Assembly (NCBI RefSeq): GCF_010548275.1
Contig: NZ_JAAGLT010000035.1
Span: 31,799-95,798 of the forward strand
Source: Streptomyces sp. SID12488
Lineage (GTDB): Bacteria > Actinomycetota > Actinomycetes > Streptomycetales > Streptomycetaceae
Direction: 5' to 3'
DNA: 64,000 bases
Below, in pieces: positions 1 through 7,891 of this stretch; within the stretch, counting starts at the first letter, position 1; each line of letters begins with the position of its first letter. The notes beneath the pieces are model-generated. The model had not been told where the DNA came from and did not search any database. It saw only the letters and a list, made by a program, of their open reading frames with translations. A program made the position numbers and the translations under genes.

Positions 1-780
1 GATGCGACCGATGTCGGAGCCGTCGCCGATGCCGTGCCGGATGCGGACGTAGTCCAGCGCCTTCTGTCCCGAGACCGTCTGCTCGCCCTTGTGGAAGAGG
101 ACCTTGCCGCGTGTGGTGCGGTTGGGGTTGAGATCACGCTGGTACACGTTCTGGGGGAGGCACACCTTCACCCCGCCCACCACCTCGGTCAGCGCGGCGA
201 AGCCCTTGAAGTCGACGACGACGGTGTGGTCGACGCGCAGACCCGTGATGCTCTCGACCGTGTTCTGGGTGCACGCGGGGTTGCCCTTGGCGGTCTCGCC
301 GACCGAGTAGGCCTCGTTGAACTTGACGCCCTGCCGGGCGGTCGTCCACTTGCCGTCGGGCAGCCTGCAGGGCGGGATGGTGACCAGGCTGTCGCGGGGT
401 ATGGAGACGGCCACGGCGTTCTTGTGGTCGGCGTAGATGTGCAGCAGGAACGCGGTGTCGGAGCGGCCGATGTCGTTCACGTCGCCGCCGCCTAGCTTGG
501 CGTTGCCGTCGTTGCGCGCGTCCGAGCCGATGACGAGGACGTTCTCGCCCTTGGACGAGCCCGCGGCGGGCCGGTTGTCCGAGATGCCGCCCGCGTCGAA
601 GGTCTTGATGTCGCCGTCCAGCTTCAGATAGACCCAGCCGGCGCCGGCCGCGAGCAGCAGCAGGAGCGAGAGGCAGATCGCCAGTGCCAGCCGCCCACGC
701 CGACCGGGCTTGCGCCGCCGGGTGCCTGCGGCGGACCGGCGTCGCCGGGGTACGGCAGACCTGCTCGTGCTGGTGGTCAT
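1..780 (-). CDS. LCP-family (LytR-CpsA-Psr) ligase, C-terminus cut by window edge
   Basis: The reading frame opens with ATG at 780 and stays open to base 1, so about 260 N-terminal residues are visible and the C-terminus is missing. An Arg-rich cytoplasmic tail (residues 1-30) is followed by one membrane segment (about 31-51) and an extracellular LCP domain. That domain shows the blocks NVLVIGSDAR (80-89), GRSDTAFLLHI (from 105) and SIPRDSLV (126-133), whose Arg/Asp residues bind the polyprenyl-phosphate substrate in this family. LCP proteins transfer glycopolymers from the lipid carrier onto peptidoglycan. The gene is divergent from the tatA-like gene and shares an 86-bp promoter region with it. 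The family call is secure; the exact polymer cannot be told. Confidence 0.9.
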   Translation of the reverse strand, partial: MTTSTSRSAVPRRRRSAAGTRRRKPGRRGRLALAICLSLLLLLAAGAGWVYLKLDGDIKTFDAGGISDNRPAAGSSKGENVLVIGSDARNDGNAKLGGGDVNDIGRSDTAFLLHIYADHKNAVAVSIPRDSLVTIPPCRLPDGKWTTARQGVKFNEAYSVGETAKGNPACTQNTVESITGLRVDHTVVVDFKGFAALTEVVGGVKVCLPQNVYQRDLNPNRTTRGKVLFHKGEQTVSGQKALDYVRIRHGIGDGSDIGRI

Positions 781-866
781 CGGCGCCCTTCTCACGTTTC
801 ACCCTGGTTGTACAGTTGCGCGAAGTGGCAACTGTTGTGTGAGACGAAGGAAAGGGCGGTGAGGTT

Positions 867-1166
867 GTGCTCCGGAACGGACTTGAACCCTGGCACCTGC
901 TGGTCGTGGCCATCGTGGTCATCGTGCTGTTCGGCTCGAAGAAGCTGCCGGACACGGCGCGTGCCCTGGGACGCTCGATGCGCATCCTCAAGAGCGAGGC
1001 ACAGGCACTGAAGGCCGACGGGTCGGCGAGCGCGTCGGCGGGGGAGGGATCTTCGCAGGTGAGCGGTGGTTTCTCCGCCGAGCCTGCCGAACATGCCGAC
1101 CGCCGGGCCGAGCCCGTTGTCGCCGAGTCGGTTGCCGACCGCCGGGAGCCCGTCGTCGATCGATAA
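867..1166 (+). CDS. tatA: TatA/TatE-family twin-arginine translocase subunit
   Basis: A 99-residue protein with a GTG start after a GGTGAGG ribosome site. It has the TatA plan: a short N-terminus, one membrane helix (about residues 9-22), the FGSKKLPDTARALGRSMR hinge and amphipathic helix (22-39), and a charged, disordered tail. TatA oligomers form the passage for folded Tat substrates through the cytoplasmic membrane. The tail is Ala/Ser/Glu-rich with an imperfect repeat (ADRR.EPVV). No tatC or tatB lies nearby, so it would work with Tat components encoded elsewhere. It may be a second TatA rather than the main one. Confidence 0.85.
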   Translation: MLRNGLEPWHLLVVAIVVIVLFGSKKLPDTARALGRSMRILKSEAQALKADGSASASAGEGSSQVSGGFSAEPAEHADRRAEPVVAESVADRREPVVDR

Positions 1167-1176
1167 GATCATTCGC

Positions 1177-1917
1177 ATGGCCGCTTCCGAACCGACCATC
1201 CTCGCGACCTCCGGCGGACATCGCGCCGGCGGCCGGACCATGGTGGAGTTCGACTCCCTGGTGCATCACGCCGTCGACCTCTCCGGCGTGCACGGCCGCA
1301 GACCGCGCGTCCTGTACGTCGGTACGGCCATCGGGGACGCCGAGCACTTCACCGCCCGCATGGGCGAGGCCGCCCGGGTCGCGGGCTTCGACCTCACACC
1401 GCTGCAGCTCTTCCCCATGCCCAACCTGGACGACGTCGAGGGCGCGGTGCTCGAACAGGACGTCGTCTGGGTCATGGGCGGCTCGGTGGCGAACCTGCTG
1501 GCGGTGTGGCGGGTGCACGGCCTCGACCGCATCATGCGGCGCGCCTGGGAGGCCGGCGTGGTGCTCAGCGGAGTGAGCGCGGGCTCCCTCTGCTGGTTCA
1601 GAGGGGGCACCACCGACTCCTTCGGCCCCGAACTCCGGCCGCTGACCGATGCTTTGGGCTTCCTGCCGTACGGCAACGGAGTGCACTACGACAGTGACGC
1701 GGGCCGCCGCCCGCTGGTCCACCGGCTCGTCGCCGATGGCACCCTGCCCACCACGCACTGCACCGACGACGGGGTCGGCCTCGTCTACCGAGGAACCGAA
1801 CTCGTCGAGGCGGTCGCGGAGTTGCCGGGCAGGGGTGCCTACATCGTCAGGTGTGAGGGTGACGCGGCGGTGGAGGAGCGCATCGAGCCGCGCAGGCTGC
1901 CTTCGCCGCCTTCGTGA
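1177..1917 (+). CDS. Peptidase S51-family protein (PepE/cyanophycinase-like)
   Basis: 246 residues from the ATG at 1177, only 10 bp after tatA. An upstream GTG at 1066 in the same frame would lie inside tatA and adds a non-conserved stretch, so it was not chosen. The S51 fold is recognised from the N-terminal LATSGG strand, VWVMGGSVANLL (about 97-108) and the nucleophile elbow GVSAGS with the predicted catalytic Ser134. Relatives are aspartyl dipeptidases (PepE) and cyanophycinases; the substrate here is unknown. No signal peptide is present, so it should be cytoplasmic. Its last 79 bases overlap the 3' end of the convergent DUF6114 gene. Confidence 0.85.
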   Translation: MAASEPTILATSGGHRAGGRTMVEFDSLVHHAVDLSGVHGRRPRVLYVGTAIGDAEHFTARMGEAARVAGFDLTPLQLFPMPNLDDVEGAVLEQDVVWVMGGSVANLLAVWRVHGLDRIMRRAWEAGVVLSGVSAGSLCWFRGGTTDSFGPELRPLTDALGFLPYGNGVHYDSDAGRRPLVHRLVADGTLPTTHCTDDGVGLVYRGTELVEAVAELPGRGAYIVRCEGDAAVEERIEPRRLPSPPS

Positions 1918-2399
1918 CCGTCGTCCGCCGCTGCGGGCCCGGTGGAATCCGTGGATTCCGTCGCGTCAGGGGCCGCCATGGCGGCTTTGCCCATCTGCTT
2001 GTCCTTGCGCCGCTGGCTGCGGCTGACACGCGGATCCTGGTCGGGAAGCCAGCCGAAGGCCATGCAGCTGCCCACGGCTCCCAGTGCGAGCCCCACGAAG
2101 AAGCCGCCGAGGTTCGAGGTGACCCAGGTACCCAGCGTCAGCATGATGCCGACGATCGAGTAGAACAGGCGTTGCGCGGGGTTGAAGAGGATCAACAGAC
2201 CGCACACCACCATCAGCGCCGGCAGCATGAAGCCCGCCAGGCCCTGCATACCCAGGTGCACGACGATCTTCAGGGAGACCTTCATCGTGATGAGGATCTC
2301 CACCCCGCCCAGGGTGAGCAGCAGCCCGCCCAGGAACGGACGGTGGGCCCGCCAGGTTCTGAAAGCGGGCCCCACCTCCTGTTGGTCCGTGCCCAACAT
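1839..2399 (-). CDS. DUF6114-family membrane protein
   Basis: 186 residues from an ATG that overlaps the stop of the upstream DUF6230 gene as TGATG, which decides the start over a TTG six bases earlier. Four hydrophobic segments (about residues 20-40, 50-75, 78-95 and 98-118) are followed by a basic, then Asp/Gly-rich, cytoplasmic tail. I recall this family as a Streptomyces-typical DUF6114 protein, usually the partner of DUF6230; no function is established. The coupled start suggests the two proteins are made together and may act as a membrane complex. The 3' end is antisense to the S51 peptidase gene for 79 bp. Confidence 0.8.
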   Translation of the reverse strand: MLGTDQQEVGPAFRTWRAHRPFLGGLLLTLGGVEILITMKVSLKIVVHLGMQGLAGFMLPALMVVCGLLILFNPAQRLFYSIVGIMLTLGTWVTSNLGGFFVGLALGAVGSCMAFGWLPDQDPRVSRSQRRKDKQMGKAAMAAPDATESTDSTGPAAADDGHEGGEGSLRGSMRSSTAASPSHLTM

Positions 2400-3130
2400 C
2401 AGCAACCCGACTCGCTGAAGCTGAGCTTCAGCCCGGGCAGCTTGAACACGGCTGCCGTGGTGGCGTAGTTGGTCGACCGCAGGTTGGCGATGCGGACGGA
2501 GTCCGCCTGCTGACTGAAGACGCCGGCCGGACCCTTGACGCCCGCCTTGGTGAGCGTGCTGGCGTCGTTGCCGATCTCGATGTTGCTGAAGGACGCGTCA
2601 CCCGACTGCTCGGTGCCGTCGAGCGTCAGGTCGGTCGCGGACACCGGAGTGCCGTTGCCGCCCGCCTTGATCAGCAGGTTGATGCCGCCGAGGTCGACGC
2701 TCTGACACAGCTTGGTGATCGTCGCGTTCTTGATCGCGGTGGTGATGACCAGGACCTGGCCGCCGGTGTCGCCCTCGTTCGGGCTGTTCTCGATCATGTG
2801 GTCGAGCGCGCCGAACTGCTCGAAGCCGGTGCCGTTCATCTCGGTCGCGGTGACCGTGAACGGCATGCCCGAGATGGCGAACTGAACGCCGAGAGCGCCC
2901 TGTGCGGTGAGAACCGCGAGCGTGGCGGCGACCAGGGTGGCCGGCACCGCCATGACGGCGGCACGGCGCGCACGGACCCGCCCGCGTCGTTCGGCGCCCT
3001 TTCCGGCACCTTCGAAGAATTCGGACACGTTGTTGGATCCCGTGGCCCCCGCACCCTCGGAAGCGTTACCGCTTCCTGGCTGCTCGGGGTTGGATCCGGC
3101 GGACGACGAGGCGTCCGAGGACGAGGCCAT
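2399..3130 (-). CDS. DUF6230-family exported/anchored protein
   Basis: 243 residues. The ATG at 3130 follows GGGAG at proper spacing; upstream ATG extensions lack a ribosome site. An Asp/Ser/Gly-rich N-terminus of about 45 residues and an Arg-rich patch (RRGRVRARRAA) precede one hydrophobic helix (about 62-82). A beta-rich outer domain of about 160 residues ends in LKLSFSESGC. The C-terminal Cys pairs potentially with the single mid-domain Cys (in TKLCQSVDLGG). The family is sometimes annotated as cholesterol esterase without support: no hydrolase triad is visible. It is cotranscribed with the DUF6114 gene and probably displayed outside the membrane. Confidence 0.8.
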   Translation of the reverse strand: MASSSDASSSAGSNPEQPGSGNASEGAGATGSNNVSEFFEGAGKGAERRGRVRARRAAVMAVPATLVAATLAVLTAQGALGVQFAISGMPFTVTATEMNGTGFEQFGALDHMIENSPNEGDTGGQVLVITTAIKNATITKLCQSVDLGGINLLIKAGGNGTPVSATDLTLDGTEQSGDASFSNIEIGNDASTLTKAGVKGPAGVFSQQADSVRIANLRSTNYATTAAVFKLPGLKLSFSESGC

Positions 3131-3907
3131 GGCTGCTCCCAGTACATAGTCAACTGCGTCAATGCTGGTCAAGCTCGATTGGCACGTTGTCCTGGCGCGG
3201 ACAGCGGCTGCGGCGTACGTCTCCTTGCAACTCCCGGCGGTTGCAAGGGCTTTCACGGTTACGCCCCAGTAGCCGCCGAGGAAGTTACCCGTGGTTACTT
3301 TGAAGGGTCAAGGGAGTTGTGGAAAAAGGGTGCGGATTATGCTCCACCTGTGACTTCACGGGGCGATCCAGGGCCGTTCGAGGGGTCCGAAGGGCCCTCG
3401 GAGGGGTGTCCGAGGGGCGCCACACATGTCGAGGGTGCGTGTCGATGCCCAAGGGCAAGCCGGACGGGAAGTAGGACGGAAAGTCCGACGGGAGGCATCA
3501 ACTTCTGTTCGATGTCTTGACGTTGACGGCCCCTCAGGTCTAGAACTCGACCTGGTTTCCCCGGATCCGTGGCGCCGGATCCGCAGCGATGCGAGTCATC
3601 GCTCTTCCCGGACTCATTGCTCATTCCGAAGTCCGCCCCCGAGGCACCGGCACGGCCGTTTCCCCCCTGGGCCGCCGTCGGTTCGCCCTGTCCCGCCCGG
3701 TCCGGCAGGAAGCCTCCCTCCAAGCCTTCCTGCCGGTCACCGGCCGGTTGTCGTTGCCGGTCCGTCACGTACGGAGAAGGCGTCACGGGCCGGCGACGGC
3801 GTCATTCCCGCGTCCTTCATACGGTCCGCACGCGCACTTTCGCGTGTCCCGACCTCTTGGACACCACCCCTCAACACCCCCAGTTCCAGAAAGAGGCACC
3901 CGCAATC
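3131..3907. other. 777-bp divergent intergenic region without a convincing gene
   Basis: It separates the DUF6230 gene (minus) from a secreted-protein gene (plus). Several ORFs cross it, but their third positions are not GC-biased, so I call none. It holds promoters for both sides, a long 5' leader for the secreted protein, two copies of CCGGATCCG near 3560-3595, and a perfect 11-bp inverted repeat (CCGGCAGGAAG, 3702-3712 and 3726-3736). Confidence 0.6.
3702..3736 (+). repeat. Inverted repeat in the leader of the secreted-protein gene
   Basis: Perfect 11-bp arms CCGGCAGGAAG / CTTCCTGCCGG with a 13-base pyrimidine-rich loop, about 170 bases before the start codon. It could be a leader hairpin or an operator; the sequence does not decide. 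Confidence 0.5.
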
Positions 3908-4567
3908 ATGCGTACTCGTACCCGCTCCGCCCTCGCCCTCGCCGCGGCCGTCGCCGGGCTCTCGGTCGCCGCGGTCACCCCCGCGTCCGCCGCCGACACC
4001 GTGCTCACCGTCAACAGCGCGGCCGGCGACGCCGTCGCCGTGGGCGACGTCCTCAGCGCCTCCCTCGCCACCGGCACCGCCGCCACGCTCCGCTCCAGCG
4101 CGACCGGCACCAGTGGTGTCTCGTGTGCGGCGTCGACCTTCACGGCTGCGGTCACCGACAACCCGGCGGCGCCCGGTAGCGCCACCGAGTCGGTCACCGC
4201 GCACACCTTCGGCACTTGCACCAGCAACGTCCTGGGTGTGCTCGGTGTCAACAGCGTGACCGTCAACAACCTCCCGTACACCACCGTGGTGGGCTCCGAC
4301 GGCTCCGTCGTCGTCAGCCCGGCGGCGGGCTCGGTCATCCAGACGACCGTCGTGCTGCGCACCCTGCTGGGCACCATCAACTGTGTCTACCAGGCGCCCA
4401 GCCTGACGGGTACGACCGGCGCCGACGACAACAGCATCAACTTCACCGCCCAGGCGTTCACCAAGACGTCCGGCTCGTCGCTGTGCTTCGCCAACGGCTA
4501 CTTCACCGCCAAGTACGCTCCGGTGACGGACGTGACGCAGGGCGGCGCCACGGTCTTCGTCAACTGA
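3908..4567 (+). CDS. Small secreted protein, function unknown
   Basis: 219 residues from the ATG at 3908. A clear Sec signal peptide (MRTRTRSALALAAAVAGL...ASA) is cleaved near residue 27-28, leaving ADTVLTVNS. The mature protein is Thr/Ser/Val-rich with few charges, beta-strand-like, and carries about four Cys (GVSCAAST, FGTCTSN, INCVYQ, SSLCFANG) that could form two disulfides. No catalytic motif is visible. I recall similar Streptomyces proteins annotated only as secreted or Tat-signal proteins. The long leader and own promoter suggest developmental or stress control, but this is inference. Confidence 0.8.
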   Translation: MRTRTRSALALAAAVAGLSVAAVTPASAADTVLTVNSAAGDAVAVGDVLSASLATGTAATLRSSATGTSGVSCAASTFTAAVTDNPAAPGSATESVTAHTFGTCTSNVLGVLGVNSVTVNNLPYTTVVGSDGSVVVSPAAGSVIQTTVVLRTLLGTINCVYQAPSLTGTTGADDNSINFTAQAFTKTSGSSLCFANGYFTAKYAPVTDVTQGGATVFVN

Positions 4568-4582
4568 CGAACCATCAATGAA

Positions 4583-4618
4583 CGGCTGAGCTGCCGGTGT
4601 TCACCGGCGGCGCAGCCG
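4583..4618. terminator. Compound hairpin between convergent genes
   Basis: An inner stem GCCGGTG/CACCGGC (4593-4599/4602-4608) lies inside an outer CGGCTG/CAGCCG stem. It lies at the meeting point of the secreted-protein gene and the LPMO gene and overlaps the LPMO 3' end, so it can serve both strands. Confidence 0.5.
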
Positions 4619-5581
4619 CAGGACGAGGGCGGCGACCACGGCGAGCAGTACCGCCGCGGCGCCGGCCGCGACAAGATGCCGTGACCCGGTGCCGTCGGTG
4701 GCCGACGCCACCGGCGCGCCGGCCACGGTGCTCCCGGTCTGTGGGGCGGCGGAGTCGGCGGACTCCGCCGCCCGTCCCGTTCCCACGGCCTGCTCGGGCT
4801 GCTCGGACGGATCGGCCGAAGTGCTGGGCTCGGCGGACCTCGACCGTGCCGCGGGGGACGCGGTGGCGGTCGGCGCGGATTCTCCGGAGCTGTCGGAGGC
4901 GCCGGTGCTGCCGGTGGCGCTCTTCGCTTCAGGGAACACCACGTCCGAGCACGAGTAGTACGTGTCCGCCGTGCTGGAGTTCTGCCAGATCGTGTACAGA
5001 ACATGGTGACCGGTCCGGTCGGACGGCAGCGTCATCCCGAAGCGGTAGGCGTCACCCGTCATCGCGGGGTCCTTGACCTCGGCGAACGGGCGGTCCGGCA
5101 GGTCGGACCAGTTCAGCGGGCCCGACGGGTCGTACCCGGGCTTCGTCAGGAACATCTTGAACGTGCCGGTGTGCGGGATCGTCGAGCGGTACGTCATCGT
5201 CAACCGCGCGCCCGGCGCCAGTGTGGTCGAGGGCCAGTCGGAGCGCGCGAGGTCGAGTCCCCGGTAGGCGGGCAGCCCGCCGCTGCACAGTCGGCCGTCG
5301 GGGATCACCGCGCGGTCCCGGCCGTTCACGTCTCCGACCCGCACGTTGTCCCAGAAGGTGAAGGGCTCCCCGCCGTTCGCGGTGACCGCCGCCCGGCAGG
5401 CCGCCGTACGGGCCAGGCTGCCGCCGTCGGGGGAGCAGGCGTAGGCGCGACTGACCGGCGAGGTCGGGGCGCCGTGCGCCTGAGCGGGACCCGCCGCGGA
5501 CAAGGTGAGCAACAGCGGTGCCGCGAAGGCGGTGGTGCCGGCGAGTGCGGCGGCCGAGAGAGTGCGGCGGTGGGCGGTCAT
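4601..5581 (-). CDS. AA10 lytic polysaccharide monooxygenase with C-terminal membrane anchor
   Basis: 326 residues. The signal peptide ends ...AQA35, so mature protein starts with His36 (HGAPTSPVSRAYAC), the N-terminal His of the copper histidine brace. The second brace His lies in SDRTGHHVLYTIWQNS (around residue 196-197). The AA10 domain (36 to about 215) should oxidise chitin or cellulose using copper. A Ser/Ala/Thr/Glu-rich linker (about 220-300) leads to one hydrophobic helix and a basic RLRRR end. Thus the enzyme is predicted to be tethered to the cell surface, not freely secreted as most Streptomyces LPMOs are; it has no extra carbohydrate-binding module. Confidence 0.9.
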   Translation of the reverse strand: MTAHRRTLSAAALAGTTAFAAPLLLTLSAAGPAQAHGAPTSPVSRAYACSPDGGSLARTAACRAAVTANGGEPFTFWDNVRVGDVNGRDRAVIPDGRLCSGGLPAYRGLDLARSDWPSTTLAPGARLTMTYRSTIPHTGTFKMFLTKPGYDPSGPLNWSDLPDRPFAEVKDPAMTGDAYRFGMTLPSDRTGHHVLYTIWQNSSTADTYYSCSDVVFPEAKSATGSTGASDSSGESAPTATASPAARSRSAEPSTSADPSEQPEQAVGTGRAAESADSAAPQTGSTVAGAPVASATDGTGSRHLVAAGAAAVLLAVVAALVLRLRRR

Positions 5582-5968
5582 CCGGGACGTCTCCTCGACC
5601 AGGGGGAACAGGTCTGCTTTCGGGCAGTACGGGAAGCAGGCGTGCCGCGTTCAATCGACGGGCGGCGCCGGCAATCCCCCGCAACTCGCCCAACCCGGTC
5701 AACCGCCCGTCATGCAGGGACGGTTTCCGGCTTTCGAGGGTGTGGATCCGGCCTGATCGAGGGTTTCCCCTGTATCCGGATGACCTGCTCTTTGCCTACT
5801 GTTCCACCACAGCCGCCCCATAGGTAACCCCGGAACGGGCCGCTCGCGCTTGGCCGGCCGCCGCGCCGCTTTTCGAACCGCACCCCCCGCCGCTTCACCG
5901 ATGAAGCGATTCGCCCGCCACTCCCCGCTGCCCGCGCTGCCCGGAGTACGGCACCGAAAGGCAAGCCC
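5582..5968. other. 387-bp divergent promoter region (LPMO / S8 protease)
   Basis: No gene is supported here. It holds the start regions of two oppositely transcribed secreted enzymes. I see no strong palindrome. A GAAAGGC ribosome site precedes the TTG start of the protease. Confidence 0.5.
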
Positions 5969-7774
5969 TTGCGTACTTCATCCACCCGTGCCACGGGGCG
6001 GAAGCTGATATCCGTCGCCGCGGTCTCCGCCGCCCTGCTGGCCGCGGCCACCACCTCGGTCGCCGTCGCCCAGGAGCCCGTCGCTCCCGGCGTCACCCTG
6101 GACGCCGCCGCGCAGGCGGTCGCCGCCCCGGCCGAACGGCTCATCGTCGGCTACAAGGCCGGAGCGTCCGAGGCCACGTCGAACCAGGCCGCCGACGCCG
6201 ACGCCACCGCCAAGGGCAAGGAGGCCGGCGAGGACCTGGACTTCCAGCGCCGCCTGGGCACCGGCGCGGCCCTCGTCGACCTGGGCGAGGAGCTCAGCAA
6301 GGCGGACGTCGCCGACGTCATCGCCCAGTACAAGGCCGACCCGCAGGTCGCCTACGTCGTGCCGGACCGCCTCAAGAAGCCGATGGCGGACCCGAACGAC
6401 ACCGAGTACGCCAAGCAGTGGGACCTCTTCGAGGCCGCCGCGGGCATGCGCGTCCCGGGCGCCTGGACCACCGCGACCGGCACCGGCGTGACCGTCGCCG
6501 TCATCGACACCGGCTATGTCACGCACTCCGACGTCGCCGCGAACATCGTCGCCGGCTACGACTTCATCGCCGACACCGCGGTCTCCGTCGACGGCGACGG
6601 CCGCGACAGCAACCCGGCCGACCCGGGCGACTGGTACGCGACCGACGAGTGCGGCGCGGATACCGGGTCCAGCAGCTCCTCCTGGCACGGCACGCACGTC
6701 GCGGGGACCATCGCCGCCGTCGCCAACAACAGCAAGGGTGTCGCGGGCATCGCGTACAACGCGAAGATCTCCCCGGTCCGCGCGCTCGGCAAGTGCGGCG
6801 GCTACGACTCCGACATCATCGACGCCATCACCTGGGCGTCCGGCGGCACCGTCTCCGGTGTCCCGGCCAACGCCAACGTCGCCAAGGTCATCAACATGAG
6901 CCTCGGCGGGGGCGGTGCCTGCTCCGCGGCGACCCAGAGCGCCATCACCGGCGCGTTCAACCGCGGCACCACCGTGGTCGTCGCGGCCGGCAACGAGAAC
7001 GCGAACGCCTCCACCTCCAACCCGGCGAACTGCAACAACGTCATCACCGTCGCCGCGACCGGACGCACCGGCGCCCGGGCCTCGTACTCCAACTTCGGCT
7101 CCGTCGTGGACATCTCGGCCCCCGGTGGCGAGATGTCCACCGGCACCGCCAACGGCATCCTCTCCACGCTGAACTCCGGCACGAAGACCCCGTCCACCGA
7201 GTCGTACGCCTACTACCAGGGCACCAGCATGGCCACCCCGCACATCGCGGGCCTGGTCGCGCTGATGAAGTCGGCGAACTCCTCCCTCACCCCGGCCCAG
7301 ATCGAGACGGCCATCAAGAACAACGCCCGTGCCCTGCCCGGCAGTTGCTCGGGCGGCTGCGGCGCTGGTCTGGCCGACGCGACCAAGACCGTGCAGGCCG
7401 TGAGCGGCACCGGCGGGGGCACGACGGGGACCGTCTTCTCCTCCAGCACCGCCGTCTCCGTCCCGGACAACGGCGCGGCCGTCGAGTCCTCGATCGCCGT
7501 CACCGGCCGGACCGGCAACGCCCCCTCGGCTCTCCAGGTCGGCGTCGACATCACCCACACCTACCGCGGTGACCTGGTCATCACCCTGGTAGCGCCCGAC
7601 GGTACGACCTACCCGCTGAAGGCCTCCAGCACCTCGGACTCCGCCGACAACGTGAACACCACGTACACGGTGGACGCCTCCAGCGAGACGGCCAACGGCA
7701 CCTGGAAGCTGCGTGTCCAGGATGTGGCCGCCTCGGACACGGGCAAGATCAACAGCTGGAAGCTCACCTTCTGA
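5969..7774 (+). CDS. Secreted subtilisin-like S8 protease with P-domain
   Basis: 601 residues from a TTG start preceded by GAAAGGC. A signal peptide (1 to about 34), an inhibitor-I9-like propeptide (about 55-140) and an S8 catalytic domain (about 150-475) are followed by a proprotein-convertase P-domain (about 485-601). The triad is visible as Asp180 in VAVIDTGY, His240 in SWHGTHVAG and Ser420 in GTSMATPH; the oxyanion Asn is Asn342 in AAGNENA. Two Cys pairs are likely in the catalytic domain. It should be an extracellular protease that self-activates by cutting the propeptide. An SSI-type inhibitor is encoded 15 kb away; direct inhibition is possible but unproven. Confidence 0.95.
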   Translation: MRTSSTRATGRKLISVAAVSAALLAAATTSVAVAQEPVAPGVTLDAAAQAVAAPAERLIVGYKAGASEATSNQAADADATAKGKEAGEDLDFQRRLGTGAALVDLGEELSKADVADVIAQYKADPQVAYVVPDRLKKPMADPNDTEYAKQWDLFEAAAGMRVPGAWTTATGTGVTVAVIDTGYVTHSDVAANIVAGYDFIADTAVSVDGDGRDSNPADPGDWYATDECGADTGSSSSSWHGTHVAGTIAAVANNSKGVAGIAYNAKISPVRALGKCGGYDSDIIDAITWASGGTVSGVPANANVAKVINMSLGGGGACSAATQSAITGAFNRGTTVVVAAGNENANASTSNPANCNNVITVAATGRTGARASYSNFGSVVDISAPGGEMSTGTANGILSTLNSGTKTPSTESYAYYQGTSMATPHIAGLVALMKSANSSLTPAQIETAIKNNARALPGSCSGGCGAGLADATKTVQAVSGTGGGTTGTVFSSSTAVSVPDNGAAVESSIAVTGRTGNAPSALQVGVDITHTYRGDLVITLVAPDGTTYPLKASSTSDSADNVNTTYTVDASSETANGTWKLRVQDVAASDTGKINSWKLTF

Positions 7775-7844
7775 TCTTGTGGCCCAGGGGCCCAGTGGGT
7801 GAACCACACACCGGTTCAGGTGAACTGACGGTGTGACATGAGCG

Positions 7845-7884
7845 GGCGGGTCGGTCGGCGTGGATGGACGCCGGCCGGCCCGCC
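7845..7884. terminator. Strong bidirectional hairpin terminator
   Basis: A 17-bp stem (two G-U pairs) with loop GGATGG lies between the convergent S8 protease and NmrA-like genes. A smaller CACACCG/CGGTGTG hairpin lies just upstream (about 7805-7835). Confidence 0.7.
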
Positions 7885-7891
7885 GTCGTAT

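Noticed and set aside
3560..3600. Double CCGGATCCG as an operator
   Set aside because: Short, BamHI-like palindromes are frequent in this GC content; spacing and position give no support.
3337..3786. 149-codon minus-strand ORF in the long divergent region
   Set aside because: Third positions show no GC bias and no ribosome site or homology pattern is visible.
5978..7807. 609-codon open frame on the minus strand opposite the S8 protease
   Set aside because: It mirrors the high GC3 of the real gene; its translation is Gly/Val/Arg/Asp-rich without any domain.
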